In this document: positions 27,564-38,111 of the stretch, piece after piece
Position numbering within the stretch: position 1 is the stretch's first letter
How the letters are laid out: every line of letters begins with the position of its first letter
Origin: Psychrobacillus sp. FSL H8-0483
GTDB lineage: Bacteria > Bacillota > Bacilli > Bacillales_A > Planococcaceae
Direction: 5' to 3'
NCBI RefSeq assembly: GCF_038637725.1
Contig: NZ_CP152052.1
Span: 3,083,501-3,147,500 of the forward strand
DNA: 64,000 bases
The notes under the pieces: model-generated
What the model was told of the DNA's origin: nothing
The model's input: the letters and a program-made list of their open reading frames with translations, nothing else
The model's database searches: none
Translations under genes and position numbers: made by a program

Positions 27564-27576
27564 CATGTGTTTCTTA

Positions 27577-27786
27577 TTAACGCGAAGGTCTAGCTTCTTG
27601 ACAATTTGAACACTTTTTCTGATTGTTACCTTTAAATTTGGTAAACGTTTTTTCAAAAGTATTTCCACATGAACATTTAAACTGTAGTTTCTGCGAGTAA
27701 CCTATATATTCATTAGAAAGTAATTCACTCTCTGAATTCTTCTTAACATACTCGCGTATTTCTTCAATTGTCCATTTTTTATTCAT
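27577..27786 (-). CDS. Small zinc-ribbon protein
   Basis: About 69 residues. An N-terminal helical part (WTIEEIREYVKKNSESELL) is followed by a four-cysteine ribbon: CSCGNTFEKTFTKFKGNN then KKCSNC. This resembles the short DNA-binding zinc modules found in phage and homing-endonuclease-associated proteins (recollection only). The start ATG at 27786 has GGAGG nine bases upstream; an ATG two codons earlier is too close to it. It faces the RND gene across a shared terminator. Function unknown. Confidence 0.65.
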   Translation of the reverse strand: MNKKWTIEEIREYVKKNSESELLSNEYIGYSQKLQFKCSCGNTFEKTFTKFKGNNQKKCSNCQEARPSR

Positions 27787-27932
27787 ATCCATACACCTCC
27801 GAAGTGATTCCGAATTTAACCAGGAAAAGTTCGGATATCTTCCTTTCAATTAGGCTCATGAGTTCCTAATCTACCTGAGTTCCCTATTATAGCATCATTT
27901 CAATCAATATTAAACAAAGCCTAAATTTCGTT

Positions 27933-28109
27933 TTACTCTTCTACAGGCAACCAACCTTTTACGTTTATTAGACGCTGCCATAACGGGTCCGGAATTACTA
28001 ATTCCAGCCGATCTTTTTTCGATAGAGTTGTGCGGATTTGGTTTTCCTTGCTTGCCTTCCACTTTTTCAGTCCATTTTGGCTCCATGAGAAACTCTCTAA
28101 AATACCAAC
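27933..28109 (-). pseudogene. Open fragment of an unrecognised gene
   Basis: A minus-strand frame of 59 codons with protein-like composition (SFSWSQNGLKKWKASK, KKDRLELVIPDPLWQRL, GWLPVEE, stop). It is closed by a TGA at its 5' end and has no start codon with a ribosome site, so it looks like the 3' remnant of a gene. The family is not recognised. The rest of the 27.85-28.19 kb gap shows no gene. Confidence 0.35.
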
Positions 28110-28193
28110 TCAGTTACATGCGTGTCGCCCACTACCATTCTTCCACTCCTACATAATTTATTCATGATATCAATAATAGAAGGAGGGATATAA

Positions 28194-28667
28194 ATGACAT
28201 TTGAAAACGACAATCTTCCACAAGGGAAAATCGATCACTTCATCGAGACATCTAACTTTGGTCCTAAACCACTTTGGAATTTAATTCATCAGATGGACGC
28301 TTATTTCCAACAGTTCTTTCAGCAAATGAACACTCATCTCATCCCTAATTCCCTCTCGGTGGACACGTATGAAGCCAACTCAAAGATGATTGTGGAAGTA
28401 AAGTTACCAGGTTGCAATCGAAACCAGATTCAATTAGAGATTATCGGGAACAGGTTAAGGATCGGTGTGGAGGACTCTTTTCATGAAGAAATTAATTATC
28501 CGACCCATACCGGTAGAAAACAATTTTTTCAACGACGAGAGCACATTGTCTCCCTACCCTATACCATTCCTGAAAAAGAAGCAAAAGTCTCTTTTCACAA
28601 TGAACTTTTAAAAATCACCTTCCCAAAAGAACATCTTAAGCGAAGGTACCTAACAATTGAAGACTAA
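28194..28667 (+). CDS. Hsp20/alpha-crystallin family protein
   Basis: 157 residues. The alpha-crystallin domain spans roughly residues 53-157: SLSVDTYEANSKMIVEVKLP (strands 2-3), the NRLRIGVED strand, and the end NELLKITFPKE, which corresponds to the conserved G-x-L-x-I/V motif with N-E-L-L in place of G-V-L. It acts as an ATP-independent holdase for unfolded proteins. Start ATG at 28194 has AGGAGGG nine bases upstream. Spore-coat proteins of the CotP type share this fold, so a sporulation role is possible. A strong terminator follows directly. Confidence 0.85.
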   Translation: MTFENDNLPQGKIDHFIETSNFGPKPLWNLIHQMDAYFQQFFQQMNTHLIPNSLSVDTYEANSKMIVEVKLPGCNRNQIQLEIIGNRLRIGVEDSFHEEINYPTHTGRKQFFQRREHIVSLPYTIPEKEAKVSFHNELLKITFPKEHLKRRYLTIED

Positions 28668-28710
28668 AAAAGCTACAATCACCGACAAGACTTGGTGATT
28701 GTAGCTTTTT
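28668..28710 (+). terminator. Terminator of the Hsp20 gene
   Basis: Stem AGCTACAATCACC (28671-28683) with GGTGATTGTAGCT (28694-28706) followed by T5. Confidence 0.9.
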
Positions 28711-28886
28711 GCTTTATAAACGATCAATGGCAATCGTTTTAAATATATTGAAAGAATCGAGAATTTGTGATAAATTAGTAAAGGAAAACACTTTTTCTTA
28801 CAATGAACATAATATCCCTATTATCATTATATATCAAAATTCCCCTTCGGTCAACTACTAATTCATTTTTTAAAGGAGCGCTTGAT

Positions 28887-31220
28887 ATGGATACCGAATT
28901 TCGACAAGAGCAAGAACGCGTGAACAGCGTAATGGAGACAATTACGGAACAAATCAGCAAGGTAGAAGGCGAAACCACTCGACGTCGTAAAGAAGTAGTC
29001 GATTTCCGCAAACACTTTTGGGATGACGTCAAGGTAAACACAGATACTTTCGACGATTATCTGGAGACGATTATCAGCTTGCGACAACAGGCTCAGAATC
29101 TTTCCATAACTCAAAGCACTCACAACCAAGCCTTCAAGAGGTTATCCGCACTGAAGCGCATGCAAGAGGTCCCTTATTTCGGTCGAATCGATTTCACCGA
29201 AGAAGGAACTTCTAAGGCAGAACGTATCTATATTGGCGTCTCCACACTTAGGGATGCTAGCGGAGAAAATTTCCTAGTCTACGATTGGCGAGCACCAATT
29301 TCAAGCCTCTACTACGATTCCCCACCTGGTCCTGCCAAATACAACACGCCTGAAGGAATGATCCACGGCATGCTGGAACAAAAGTGGCAATATATTATTC
29401 ATGCCGGCGTTATCGAATCGATGTTCGATACTAGCCTCACCATCGGTGACGAGATTTTACAACAAGTGCTCGGCAAAGGCACAGATAAACATTTACACAG
29501 CATTGTAGCCACCATTCAACAAGAACAAAATCGGATCATCCGGCACGACCATAAGCGGTTGCTCATCGTGCAAGGTGCCGCTGGGAGCGGCAAGACATCT
29601 GCCGCCATGCAACGGATTGCTTATTTGCTATACAAGTATCGGAATAGCCTGAAAGCAGATCAAATTATTCTATTTTCTCCAAATGCGATGTTTAACAGCT
29701 ACGTATCTACTGTATTGCCTGAGCTCGGAGAAGAGAATATGCAGCAGGTCACATTCCAAGATTACTTGAACCATCGGCTAAGCGACACATTTCATCTGGA
29801 GAATAGTTACGAGCAATTGGAATTTGTATTGACTGCATCGGATACCCCTTCCTACCAAACTAGGACTGCAAGCATCCGATTCAAGGCATCCCCTCATTTT
29901 TTCGAGGCGATTAAAGCTTACAGGCAGTCACTGGAATTATCCGGCATGATCTTCAAAGGAATTAAATTTAGAGGAAAACCAATCGTTACAGCTGAACAAA
30001 TCACGAATAGGTTTTATAGTAGTGACACCTCGCTTCGCTTTTATAATAGGATTGAGAAATTAGTGGAATGGCTTAACAAGCAGGTGAATGAAGCGGAGAA
30101 GCGCGAGCTGACCGAACCATGGGTACAGGAAGAAATTGAGCTGCTTAGCAACGGAGATTACCAAAAGGCTCGTACTCATTTACGAAAAAAACAAGGCTTT
30201 ACGGAAGAGACGTTTGACAATTATGAAAGTGAGATCGAAGCACTCAGCCGCTTGATCGTTCGCAAAAAGTTGAAGTCCCTGCGCAAACAGATCCAGTCGC
30301 TTCATTTCGTTCATATGAAAGGAATATACAAGCAGCTTTTCACTGATCCAACGCGGATTAAACTGTGGATAGAAGGAAAAACACCCGAGGAGTGGGCTGA
30401 TATTTGTCTATCGTCAGTGAAAATGCTTGACGAAGGGAAACTCTATTACGAAGATGCTACACCGTTTTTACTTTTAAAAGAGCTAATTCAAGGCTTCCAG
30501 ATGAACAGCTCGATCAAACACGTGATTGTTGACGAAGCCCAAGATTATTCTCCGTTTCAATTCGAGTTTTTAAAGCGTTTATTTCCTGCAGCAAAAATGA
30601 CTGTGCTTGGCGACTTTAACCAAGCGATATTCGCCCATGCTAGCGAAACAGGTGATTTCCACACGCTAACCGATTTATACGGTCCGGATGAAACAGATAC
30701 AATAACTTTGACCCGTAGCTACAGATCCACCAAACCGATCGCTGAATTTACTCGCCAACTCGTGCCCAATGGTGAAAAGATTAGTGCTTTTGAACGCGAC
30801 GGAGAGCCACCTGTAATGACACAATTGTCTGACCATGCCGAATTGCACCGCTGCATTGCTTCCAAAATCGCAGAATTTCGGAATCAGCGATATAATACAA
30901 TTGCGATAATATGCAAATCCGCTGTGGAAAGCACCATCGCATATGAAGCACTGAATAGCATTGATGAAATTAAACTCGTAAACAGAGGCTCCATTGAATA
31001 TGAACAGGGGGTTGTCGTCATACCGGCGTATTTGGCAAAAGGTATCGAATTCGACGCCGTTATCATTTATGACGCATCTGCACAAGTATACGGCGATGAG
31101 AGTCTTCGCAGATTATTCTACACCGCCTGCACCAGGGCTATGCATTACTTGCAGCTATTCAGCGTCGGCGAACCAAGCCCCTTTTTACGCAATGTTGAGC
31201 AGGAGACTTTACTTCCATAA
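28887..31220 (+). CDS. helD: HelD-type RNA polymerase recycling helicase
   Basis: About 777 residues. An N-terminal coiled-coil arm (residues 1-70, EFRQEQERVNSVMETITEQI and on) precedes a UvrD/Rep-like SF1 core. The Walker A is VQGAAGSGKTSAAMQRIAYL, and the DEAQ box is HVIVDEAQDYSPFQFEFLKR. Later motifs include LTRSYRSTKPI and TACTRAMHYL. The F-G-R-I-D-F and VYDWRAPISSLYYD segments are typical of HelD, which binds RNA polymerase, pries nucleic acid from stalled complexes and recycles the enzyme. ATG at 28887 has AAAGGAG eight bases upstream. A hairpin terminator follows. Confidence 0.93.
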   Translation: MDTEFRQEQERVNSVMETITEQISKVEGETTRRRKEVVDFRKHFWDDVKVNTDTFDDYLETIISLRQQAQNLSITQSTHNQAFKRLSALKRMQEVPYFGRIDFTEEGTSKAERIYIGVSTLRDASGENFLVYDWRAPISSLYYDSPPGPAKYNTPEGMIHGMLEQKWQYIIHAGVIESMFDTSLTIGDEILQQVLGKGTDKHLHSIVATIQQEQNRIIRHDHKRLLIVQGAAGSGKTSAAMQRIAYLLYKYRNSLKADQIILFSPNAMFNSYVSTVLPELGEENMQQVTFQDYLNHRLSDTFHLENSYEQLEFVLTASDTPSYQTRTASIRFKASPHFFEAIKAYRQSLELSGMIFKGIKFRGKPIVTAEQITNRFYSSDTSLRFYNRIEKLVEWLNKQVNEAEKRELTEPWVQEEIELLSNGDYQKARTHLRKKQGFTEETFDNYESEIEALSRLIVRKKLKSLRKQIQSLHFVHMKGIYKQLFTDPTRIKLWIEGKTPEEWADICLSSVKMLDEGKLYYEDATPFLLLKELIQGFQMNSSIKHVIVDEAQDYSPFQFEFLKRLFPAAKMTVLGDFNQAIFAHASETGDFHTLTDLYGPDETDTITLTRSYRSTKPIAEFTRQLVPNGEKISAFERDGEPPVMTQLSDHAELHRCIASKIAEFRNQRYNTIAIICKSAVESTIAYEALNSIDEIKLVNRGSIEYEQGVVVIPAYLAKGIEFDAVIIYDASAQVYGDESLRRLFYTACTRAMHYLQLFSVGEPSPFLRNVEQETLLP

Positions 31221-31233
31221 TCACATTCAAATA

Positions 31234-31273
31234 AAAACAGACCTTAGCTTAAATGCTTTGGTCTGTTTTTTTC
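31234..31273 (+). terminator. Terminator of helD
   Basis: Stem ACAGACC..AGC (31237-31248) with GCT..GGTCTGT (to 31266) followed by a T-run. Confidence 0.85.
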
Positions 31274-31345
31274 ACTAGTTGTCGTTTAAGATTTTCTCCA
31301 TATTACCTGAACTCCTTAAACTTCTAGCGGATCTTCTTTTTCTGA

Positions 31346-32524
31346 TTATAGGACAATACTTACAATAATTGCTGTTAATACGCTTACTAATGTTGCACCG
31401 TATAAAAGTTTCAAGCCCATTCGTGCTACAACGTTTCCTTGTTTTTCATGAAGACCTTTTACAGCACCTGAAATAATTCCAATGGAAGAGAAGTTTGCAA
31501 ATGAAACAAGGAAAACGGATATGATTCCGATTGATCGTTCACTCAAATTTGACGCTAAATCATTTAATGAGAGCATCGCTACAAATTCGTTTGTAACTAA
31601 TTTGGTAGCCATAATACCGCCAGCTGTTACTGATTCTGAAACAGGAATACCCATTAAAATCGCAATTGGGGCAAAGACATATCCAATAATTTCTTGGAAC
31701 GAGACTCCAAATATCATATCAAATAAGGTATTTACTCCTGCCATTAATGCAACGAATCCAATTAACATCGCCGCAACTATGACTACAACCTTGAATCCAT
31801 CTAAAATATACTCGCCCAGCATTTCGAAGAAACTCTGTTTTTCTTCTTGCACCACTAGGATATCCTCTTCTTCGCTGACACTGTATGGATTAATGATGGA
31901 AGCAATGATGAATCCTCCAAATAAATTAACCACGATTGCAGTTACGACATATCTCGGTTCAATCATCGTCATATAAGCTCCGACAATAGACATCGATACA
32001 GTAGACATCGCTGACGCACTTAGTGTATATAGACGTTGAGGGGATAATTGTCCAAGCTGTTTTTTCACGGTAATAAATACTTCAGATTGTCCAACAATAG
32101 CGGATGCTACTCCGTTGTAAGATTCCAATTTACCCATGCCATTTACTTTACTGATTGCCCATCCAAGCCATTTCATAATGAAAGGAAGCACTTTAATATG
32201 CTGCAGAATTCCAATCAGAGCCGAAATGAATACGATCGGAAGTAGAGCAGTTAAGAAGAAAGGAGCTTGTCCTTCATTCGCAAGGCCACCGAATACAAAA
32301 TTAATTCCTTCATTAGCGAATTCGAGTAATTTTTCAAACCCAGCTGCGATTCCCTCAATAATAATCAATCCAAATTTGGTATTCAGTAATAAAAAAGTTA
32401 AAATTACTTGAATAATGAGCATCTGGATAATTGGTCTGATTTTTATTTCTTTCCGATTGTTACTTGCAACCCACGCAAGACCCAGAACAACAATTAAGCC
32501 TACGATTGAGATTAAATAATTCAT
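31346..32524 (-). CDS. Concentrative nucleoside transporter (NupC family)
   Basis: About 392 residues with ten or so membrane helices. CNT family signatures include [20 protein letters not shown] (the re-entrant G-x-L-x-x-x-x-V-L-P region), [18 protein letters not shown] in the nucleoside/ion-binding core, [16 protein letters not shown], and [12 protein letters not shown] with [17 protein letters not shown] near the end. It imports nucleosides with protons or sodium. Start ATG at 32524 has GGAGG seven bases upstream. It stands alone, convergent with helD and separated from SstT by a hairpin. Confidence 0.93.
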   Translation of the reverse strand: MNYLISIVGLIVVLGLAWVASNNRKEIKIRPIIQMLIIQVILTFLLLNTKFGLIIIEGIAAGFEKLLEFANEGINFVFGGLANEGQAPFFLTALLPIVFISALIGILQHIKVLPFIMKWLGWAISKVNGMGKLESYNGVASAIVGQSEVFITVKKQLGQLSPQRLYTLSASAMSTVSMSIVGAYMTMIEPRYVVTAIVVNLFGGFIIASIINPYSVSEEEDILVVQEEKQSFFEMLGEYILDGFKVVVIVAAMLIGFVALMAGVNTLFDMIFGVSFQEIIGYVFAPIAILMGIPVSESVTAGGIMATKLVTNEFVAMLSLNDLASNLSERSIGIISVFLVSFANFSSIGIISGAVKGLHEKQGNVVARMGLKLLYGATLVSVLTAIIVSIVL

Positions 32525-32657
32525 TTTATGCCTCCACAAAGTTGTATTAATAGAAGGTCGAACGTCTGACCATTCAACTCACTTAATAAGTATACATTTA
32601 TTACTTATCATGTCCAAGGAAACTATTCCCTCTTGTCTTTTTTTCACGATATAGATA

Positions 32658-32706
32658 GCAAAAAAAGCCACAATCACCGAATCATCTTCGGTAATCGTGG
32701 CTTTTA
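32658..32706 (-). terminator. Terminator downstream of sstT, possibly bidirectional
   Basis: Arms 32663-32681 and 32687-32705 are nearly complementary (core GCCAC..ATCACCGAA / TTCGGT.AT.GTGGC). The minus strand ends in a T7 run. Confidence 0.85.
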
Positions 32707-32756
32707 AACCTTCATTAATCGCAGTCTATTTATTCTTTTTACTATTGTCGTAGTTT

Positions 32757-33995
32757 CTAAGAATTAGTAACTACTTTACCTACTTTACCTTCTTTACGAT
32801 CTTTAGCGTGCTCCGCTGTAGCCGTGAACAGTACGTCAGAAGATGAATTCAGTGCAGTTTCACAAGAATCTTGAATAACACCGATGATAAAACCAACACC
32901 AACAACTTGCATTGCAATATCATTTGGAACTCCAAATAAATTACATGCTAACGGGATAAGTAAAAGTGATCCGCCTGCGACACCTGATGCACCCGCTGCA
33001 GAGACAGCTGCAACAACAACTAGCATAAGTGCAGTCACAAAATCCACTTCAATACCAAGCGTATTTACGGCTGCAAGAGTTAGCACAGCAATTGTAACGG
33101 CTGCACCAGCCATATTAATAGTAGCACCTAGAGGGATTGACACTGCATAAGTATCCTCATCTAAGCCAAGTTTTTCACATAATTTCATATTTACCGGAAT
33201 ATTTGCAGCTGAACTACGTGTAAAGAATGCATAAATACCACTTTCTCTTAAAACCATAAAAACAAGTGGATAAGGATTTTTTCGCGTATAGATGAATACG
33301 ATTAACGGATTCACTACAAGCGCGATAAACAACATACATCCAACTAAAATCAATATTAATCTACCATAATCAAGTAAAGCAGAAAGACCACTTGTTACAA
33401 TTGCACTAAAAACAAGCCCCATAATACCAAGCGGTGCTAAATTAATCACCCATTGTACTATTTTAGTGATTGCATCCGAAAAACTACCGATCATGTCTTT
33501 CGTGTTTTGATTTGCATTTTTTAATGCAATCCCAAGAACGATTGCCCACATTAATATACCTAGATAGTTAGCATTTATAATTGCATCAATTGGATTGGCA
33601 ACTATGTTAAATAGTAATGTTTGAATAACTTCCGCAATACCTTCTGGTGGAGAAAGGTCTTCTGCTCCTGTTGTCAGTGTTAATGTAACTGGGAACATAA
33701 AGCTTGCAACTACAGCGACAGCCCCTGCTAGGAATGTACCAATAGCATAAAGACCAAGAATCGATTTCATATTCGTTTTCTTACCACTTTTATGTACGGC
33801 AATCGCGTGCATCACTATGAATAATACTAATATTGGTGCAACTGCCTTTAATGCACCGACAAATAAAGAACCGAAAATAGAGACCCAACTTGCGCCATTA
33901 GGAACGGTTAAAGCTAAGATAAGGCCCACAATAATACCGATAAAAATCCTTTTTACTAGACTCACTTGATTCCATTTAACAAATAAATTTTTCAT
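32757..33995 (-). CDS. sstT: Serine/threonine:sodium symporter (SstT, DAACS family)
   Basis: About 412 residues of the dicarboxylate/amino acid:cation symporter family with eight helices and two re-entrant loops. Visible are the serine-rich hairpin [18 protein letters not shown], the [19 protein letters not shown] motif, and [20 protein letters not shown]. The [11 protein letters not shown] and [11 protein letters not shown] forms are those of SstT rather than GltP/GltT. ATG at 33995 has GGGGGAT upstream; a longer form to 34046 lacks support. Monocistronic. Confidence 0.93.
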   Translation of the reverse strand: MKNLFVKWNQVSLVKRIFIGIIVGLILALTVPNGASWVSIFGSLFVGALKAVAPILVLFIVMHAIAVHKSGKKTNMKSILGLYAIGTFLAGAVAVVASFMFPVTLTLTTGAEDLSPPEGIAEVIQTLLFNIVANPIDAIINANYLGILMWAIVLGIALKNANQNTKDMIGSFSDAITKIVQWVINLAPLGIMGLVFSAIVTSGLSALLDYGRLILILVGCMLFIALVVNPLIVFIYTRKNPYPLVFMVLRESGIYAFFTRSSAANIPVNMKLCEKLGLDEDTYAVSIPLGATINMAGAAVTIAVLTLAAVNTLGIEVDFVTALMLVVVAAVSAAGASGVAGGSLLLIPLACNLFGVPNDIAMQVVGVGFIIGVIQDSCETALNSSSDVLFTATAEHAKDRKEGKVGKVVTNS

Positions 33996-34046
33996 TCTAC
34001 TATCCCCCAAAATTTTATTAAAACCCCCATGATAAAAAAAGCACAA

Positions 34047-34709
34047 TCACTTCTCCCCGTTAAAATAATTTATACTTATTTTAACTTTAAGTAGACTGAT
34101 ATTTTATTCTAACACAAATTTTTAGAATGTTGTATTGAATTTTTTTGTTATCTTTTGGGATATCTTATGAATACCATCCTTGTGTTAGCTGCAATTTTGG
34201 GAGCATATGGACAGGGCAAGGACATCATGAAAACAACAAAAAAGCCACAATCACTGAATTATATAAGTCATGTTTCAACAGAAGACACCCTATTTATTAA
34301 GAATATATCCTCGAGTTAATTTACGTAATTAAATTACATTCTTCCATTATCTTTTCTGCTTTGTTAGCACAATAAATTAAATAAAATGAATCGATAATCC
34401 ATCCTAGATCAACGCTACCCGTTAGCTAAAGTATTTTTTCACAAAATATTTAATTGGAACCATTGAGCAGAAGTTATTTATCATTATTTTCTTCCTCAAA
34501 TAGCAACGATATTTGCGAAAAAATCCTTTTGTTAAAATTTTCACAAATTTGCGATATGTAAAAATATTATGATAAAATAAAATGAAATTAATTCCAGAAG
34601 ATAGCATACTCTGATATTCAAGTATTTGAAGTAAAAGAAGACCGTTAACACGTATAGTCATTACCCAAAAACGTACTCGCTTTGAAAATTAAATAGTTTA
34701 AGAGGTGGT
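34047..34709. other. AT-rich intergenic region
   Basis: About 660 bases without a supported gene. A partial terminator-like string resembling others in the window (AAAAAGCCACAATCACTGAA) lies near 34237, without a matching second arm. The stretch 34420-34660 is very AT-rich. Promoters of sstT and the oxygenase gene should lie at its ends. Confidence 0.4.
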
Positions 34710-34715
34710 TTGAAG

Positions 34716-35354
34716 TTGATAACGGAGAATAAAGAGCAAACTATATTTGATCACCTTGGAAATAAAATAATTACAGATAGAGAGATTGACATAATCACTA
34801 GATTAGAGGAGCCATTGATAGTGATGTTAGGAAATGTTTTAAGTAACGAAGAGTGCGAGGAACTAATCAGATTGTCTAAGGACAAAATGAAACGTTCAAA
34901 AATTAGCACGACACGCGAAGTAAATGAACTGAGAACAAGTAGTAGTATGTTTATTGAAGAAAGTGAAAACGTAATTGTTGCTAGAGTCGAAAAAAGGATC
35001 TCATCTATTATGAATATACCAATTGAACATGGAGAAGGCATTCAAATCCTTCAGTATACTCCTGGTCAAGAGTATAAAGCTCATTATGATTTTTTTTCAT
35101 CAACAAGTAAAGTAGCAAACAATAATAGAATCAGTACACTCGTTATGTACTTAAATGATGTAGAACAAGGTGGAGAAACTTTTTTTCCTAAACTGAATTT
35201 TTCAGTATCGCCCAAAAAAGGTATGGCAGTCTATTTCGAGTATTTCTATAACGATCAAAATTTAAACGATTTAACTTTACATGGTGGAGCACCAGTTATA
35301 ACTGGTGAAAAGTGGATCGCAACGCAATGGATGAGAAAGCAAAAATTAAGGTGA
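34716..35354 (+). CDS. 2-oxoglutarate/Fe(II) prolyl 4-hydroxylase-like oxygenase
   Basis: About 212 residues of the P4H alpha-subunit family. Iron ligands are in YKAHYDFF (H-x-D) and in the distal LHGGAPVITGEKWIATQWMR (His, with the Lys that binds 2-oxoglutarate). Between them lies ISTLVMYLNDVEQGGETFFP, the conserved central strand. Bacillus P4H homologues hydroxylate proline, for example in collagen-like or elongation-factor substrates; the target here is unknown. The start chosen is TTG at 34716, seven bases after AGAGGTGG; a TTG at 34710 is too close. This is the last gene before the ssrA-site island. Confidence 0.88.
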   Translation: MITENKEQTIFDHLGNKIITDREIDIITRLEEPLIVMLGNVLSNEECEELIRLSKDKMKRSKISTTREVNELRTSSSMFIEESENVIVARVEKRISSIMNIPIEHGEGIQILQYTPGQEYKAHYDFFSSTSKVANNNRISTLVMYLNDVEQGGETFFPKLNFSVSPKKGMAVYFEYFYNDQNLNDLTLHGGAPVITGEKWIATQWMRKQKLR

Positions 35355-35494
35355 AAAGGTGCGCTAATTCCGACTATTTAACTGAAATATTAGAAACGAA
35401 GGGAATAGTTTTTTAGTATTCTTGTTGAGCATTTCATTTACTTTTATATTTCTAATTTTATCCTAAACCAGATTTAGTATAGGCTTTAATAGAA

Positions 35495-35533
35495 ATAACC
35501 TTCTAATTCACCATTTGAATTAGAAGGTTTTTA
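35495..35533. terminator. Hairpin between the oxygenase gene and the first att site
   Basis: Stem AACCTTCTAATTC (35497-35509) with GAATTAGAAGGTT (35517-35529), then T5 on the plus strand. It may be the original shared terminator of ssrA (minus) and the oxygenase gene (plus). Confidence 0.75.
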
Positions 35534-35545
35534 AAATGTTGAGTA

Positions 35546-35566
35546 TGGAGCGGCGGGAGTCGAACC
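35546..35566 (-). other. Attachment site 1, tmRNA 3'-end-like copy (outermost)
   Basis: The minus strand reads GGTTCGACTCCCGCCGC followed by TCCA. This is the T-loop and acceptor 3' strand of a tmRNA-like end, with one base missing compared with site 2. Upstream bases do not continue as tmRNA, so this is a displaced 3' fragment left by integration. It marks the chromosome/island border. Confidence 0.75.
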
Positions 35567-35629
35567 AACCGTCTCGAGAAATGCTATAACACTAGTGTTT
35601 TCAAGGATTTATAGCTACTGTAGAAAATG

Positions 35630-35651
35630 ATTAACTACGTATTTGACTACG
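35630..35651 (+). repeat. Paired integrase arm-like repeats, left end of interval A
   Basis: ATTAACTACG (35630-35639) and TTTGACTACG (35642-35651), 12 bases apart. The same pair follows site 2 at 39908-39929. They are candidate arm-type integrase sites. Confidence 0.6.
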
Positions 35652-35881
35652 TATAATTAAAAATATATGTTGCAGTTTTATTTTATTTCATCTAACCTAT
35701 GTCAAAATTTAATATATAGTTCTTCGATTACTTTTAAAACTGTATATATTATTTGATTCCATTGTGCGTTATCGAATTCGTAGTGATAATGACGATAACT
35801 TAGATGAGCTATACTACATCTTAATAAATACTTTTTCATTTACAATTAATTTGTAAATATATAGAAAGCGAGGATATTTAA

Positions 35882-37216
35882 ATGGTTTCTTATTTTTGGA
35901 AAACTTCCACCTTCTTTGATGATTTTAAGAAAGAATTAACAAGTAATACAATCCAGTCTATCAAAATTGCATCAGCTTACATTTCTATCAAAGGTGCACA
36001 ATATTTAAAAGAGACAATAGAGGCCCTAAATTTAACAGCTGAAAATATTGAAATATATTGTAGCTCTAGTTTTAATGAACATGAGCCAGAAAAAATATTA
36101 AAGTTGCTTTCTACTTTTTCAACTGTCTACATTGTAAATGAACCATTTTTACATACTAAAGTATACGAAATTCATACTGAAGATCTTATTGTTACTTATA
36201 GTGGTTCAGCTAATTTAACTGAAGGTGGTCTATTTAATAACTTCGAGTTAACAGTAAAAAGTGAAAGTACTAAAAACCAGCTTGAAGAATTTTGGGATGA
36301 CTTATGGCAACTTTGTATTGAGGTAAATGAAGAAGTTATTGCACTATATCAGCAATACCCTAAAGAAGTTCTTGATGAAATCACGCAAAAGAAAATAGCA
36401 AGTATAAAGAAGCAATTGAATACTGTCTACGAGAAGCAATGCACACAGAGTTATTATCCAGATTTAAAGGATTTTTATTTTAATGTCGCTGACTACTCTA
36501 TATTGGCAGAAAAATACTGGGAAGATGGATCATCAGCAATTCGACTTCAACGAAAAGATACACAAAAAAAACTATTTACTTTAAACGAAGAAATTGAACC
36601 GTTTGCCAAAAAACTTGACCTGTACCCACACTATAGACCAGAACATCTAACAAGTGGCATCGATCCTTCACCATTTAATTTTTATCGTGTCACAGGTATC
36701 TGGATGCGATATGGTAAAGATAAGTCTGAACTCGACTTTTTTGGCCAAAAAGGATTCGGTGAAAAATCTTCACCTTATCAACAATTTCATAAACATGCCT
36801 GTTTACAGCTATCTATTGGGTCAGAAGGTCTTAATGTGGGTATGTTTCATAGTACAGCAAGTGATGGTGTAGATAGAGGTCATGTAGATGATCATTGGTA
36901 CGAAGTGAAACAAAAAATTGAAAATATATACAATGATATTACCGGTTATGAATTTGTTTGGCATATTTATAGCAATCGAGAAAATCGACTTCATGCCTAT
37001 TTCGCTATAGATAGTGGAACAGCTCAAGAATTTATAGATTTCTATAGAAAATATGATATGGACGGTTTCGAAAGTTTTTGTATGAGACATTATGATGTTG
37101 ATGATGAACGTATTAAAACCGAACGAAATATTATAAATGAAGTTTATGAGACATTTGAAGCTATTCTCCCACTATATAAAGCTATGACTTTTAGAATTCC
37201 CGTAGATGTTAGATAA
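35882..37216 (+). CDS. PLD-superfamily nuclease-like protein
   Basis: 444 residues. The N-terminal 130 residues form a phospholipase-D-type half-site: H91-T-K93 in FLHTKVYEI, then YSGSANLTEGGLFNNFE with GS-x-N at 108-111 and a downstream Glu. One HKD motif means it would act as a dimer, like Nuc or BfiI. The remaining 300 residues contain no domain I can name. ATG at 35882 has GAGG eight bases upstream. It is the first gene of interval A, followed within 50 bases by an unknown gene. In integrated islands PLD nucleases are often restriction or anti-phage effectors (inference). Confidence 0.75.
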   Translation: MVSYFWKTSTFFDDFKKELTSNTIQSIKIASAYISIKGAQYLKETIEALNLTAENIEIYCSSSFNEHEPEKILKLLSTFSTVYIVNEPFLHTKVYEIHTEDLIVTYSGSANLTEGGLFNNFELTVKSESTKNQLEEFWDDLWQLCIEVNEEVIALYQQYPKEVLDEITQKKIASIKKQLNTVYEKQCTQSYYPDLKDFYFNVADYSILAEKYWEDGSSAIRLQRKDTQKKLFTLNEEIEPFAKKLDLYPHYRPEHLTSGIDPSPFNFYRVTGIWMRYGKDKSELDFFGQKGFGEKSSPYQQFHKHACLQLSIGSEGLNVGMFHSTASDGVDRGHVDDHWYEVKQKIENIYNDITGYEFVWHIYSNRENRLHAYFAIDSGTAQEFIDFYRKYDMDGFESFCMRHYDVDDERIKTERNIINEVYETFEAILPLYKAMTFRIPVDVR

Positions 37217-37263
37217 CTTCTATTTTAACAAAAAAAATAATTAATATGGATGTGTTCCTAATA

Positions 37264-38007
37264 ATGAGTAATTTTAACCGAAACAAAGAAAATAAAGAAA
37301 CTATTTCCATTTCAGCAATTAGCAAAGAGCTAGAGGGTGAATATGAATTAGAGGCTTTTTTAACAAACTTTTTTTATAATTCAGAGCGTACAAAAAAGAA
37401 AGTAACATTTTCTTATAGAACATATGAATCTAAATTCCTTGATTTCATAACTAGATACGATTCTTCTGATGAGGAAAAAGAATTCTCAAAAAGTTTATTC
37501 AAAGATATTACAGGCTCGTATGCCATCCCTTTAGATAAAGTGCCATTTTTTAAGGCATTGTTGCTGAGTTTAGCTCTTAATTTAACTTTTTATAATAAAG
37601 ATAAAATCGCAAGGGAGCTTAATTATAAAAGCATTCCTTCTGAAAATGTCATTAGTTCTGAGGATGTAGAAGAGGCCTTCTCATTTGGTGAACTTATAAT
37701 TTCTAGATATTCAAAATCTGATGATGAAAGAGATATAAATCTTTATTATTTAGATCAGTTAATAGGATATAATTTAATGAAATTAAACATTAGGCTAACT
37801 GATTTAGTAGAAGTATTATTATTAAACACCAACGATTTACCGTATTATGAACAAGTAAATCAACTTCAAAAAGCTGTAAATACTTTCGAAGAAGTTTTTC
37901 TAATGACTACCCAGAATATTATTTTAGAATCTTTACTTCAACACTTCCCTGAAGTAACCGCTGAAAAAATACGTGAAGATTTCGATAAACAGAAAAAAGA
38001 AGAATAA
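37264..38007 (+). CDS. Unknown, mostly helical protein
   Basis: About 247 residues, charged and mostly alpha-helical in composition, with one central hydrophobic stretch (FFKALLLSLALNLTFYNKDK) that looks like a buried helix rather than a membrane segment. No catalytic motif is visible and I do not recognise it. It lies 47 bases after the PLD gene in the same direction and probably shares its transcript. The start is uncertain: ATG at 37264 gives a natural N-terminus, ATG at 37246 adds six residues, and neither has a good ribosome site. Confidence 0.6.
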   Translation: MSNFNRNKENKETISISAISKELEGEYELEAFLTNFFYNSERTKKKVTFSYRTYESKFLDFITRYDSSDEEKEFSKSLFKDITGSYAIPLDKVPFFKALLLSLALNLTFYNKDKIARELNYKSIPSENVISSEDVEEAFSFGELIISRYSKSDDERDINLYYLDQLIGYNLMKLNIRLTDLVEVLLLNTNDLPYYEQVNQLQKAVNTFEEVFLMTTQNIILESLLQHFPEVTAEKIREDFDKQKKEE

Positions 38008-38111
38008 CAAATCAAATTAAGCTCACGAAAAAATCTCTTACTTTTTTTCGTCGATAAAGCTACCTCCTTTATTATATGATAATGCCATTCATAATCTTAG
38101 GAGGAATAACC

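Noticed and set aside
34168-34320. Plus-strand frame of about 50 codons starting with ATG
   Set aside because: Weak ribosome site, no recognisable domain, and low-complexity end; not enough to call a gene.
34422-34661. Minus-strand frame of 79 codons
   Set aside because: Very AT-rich intergenic DNA, Phe/Lys/Ile-heavy translation, no ribosome site.
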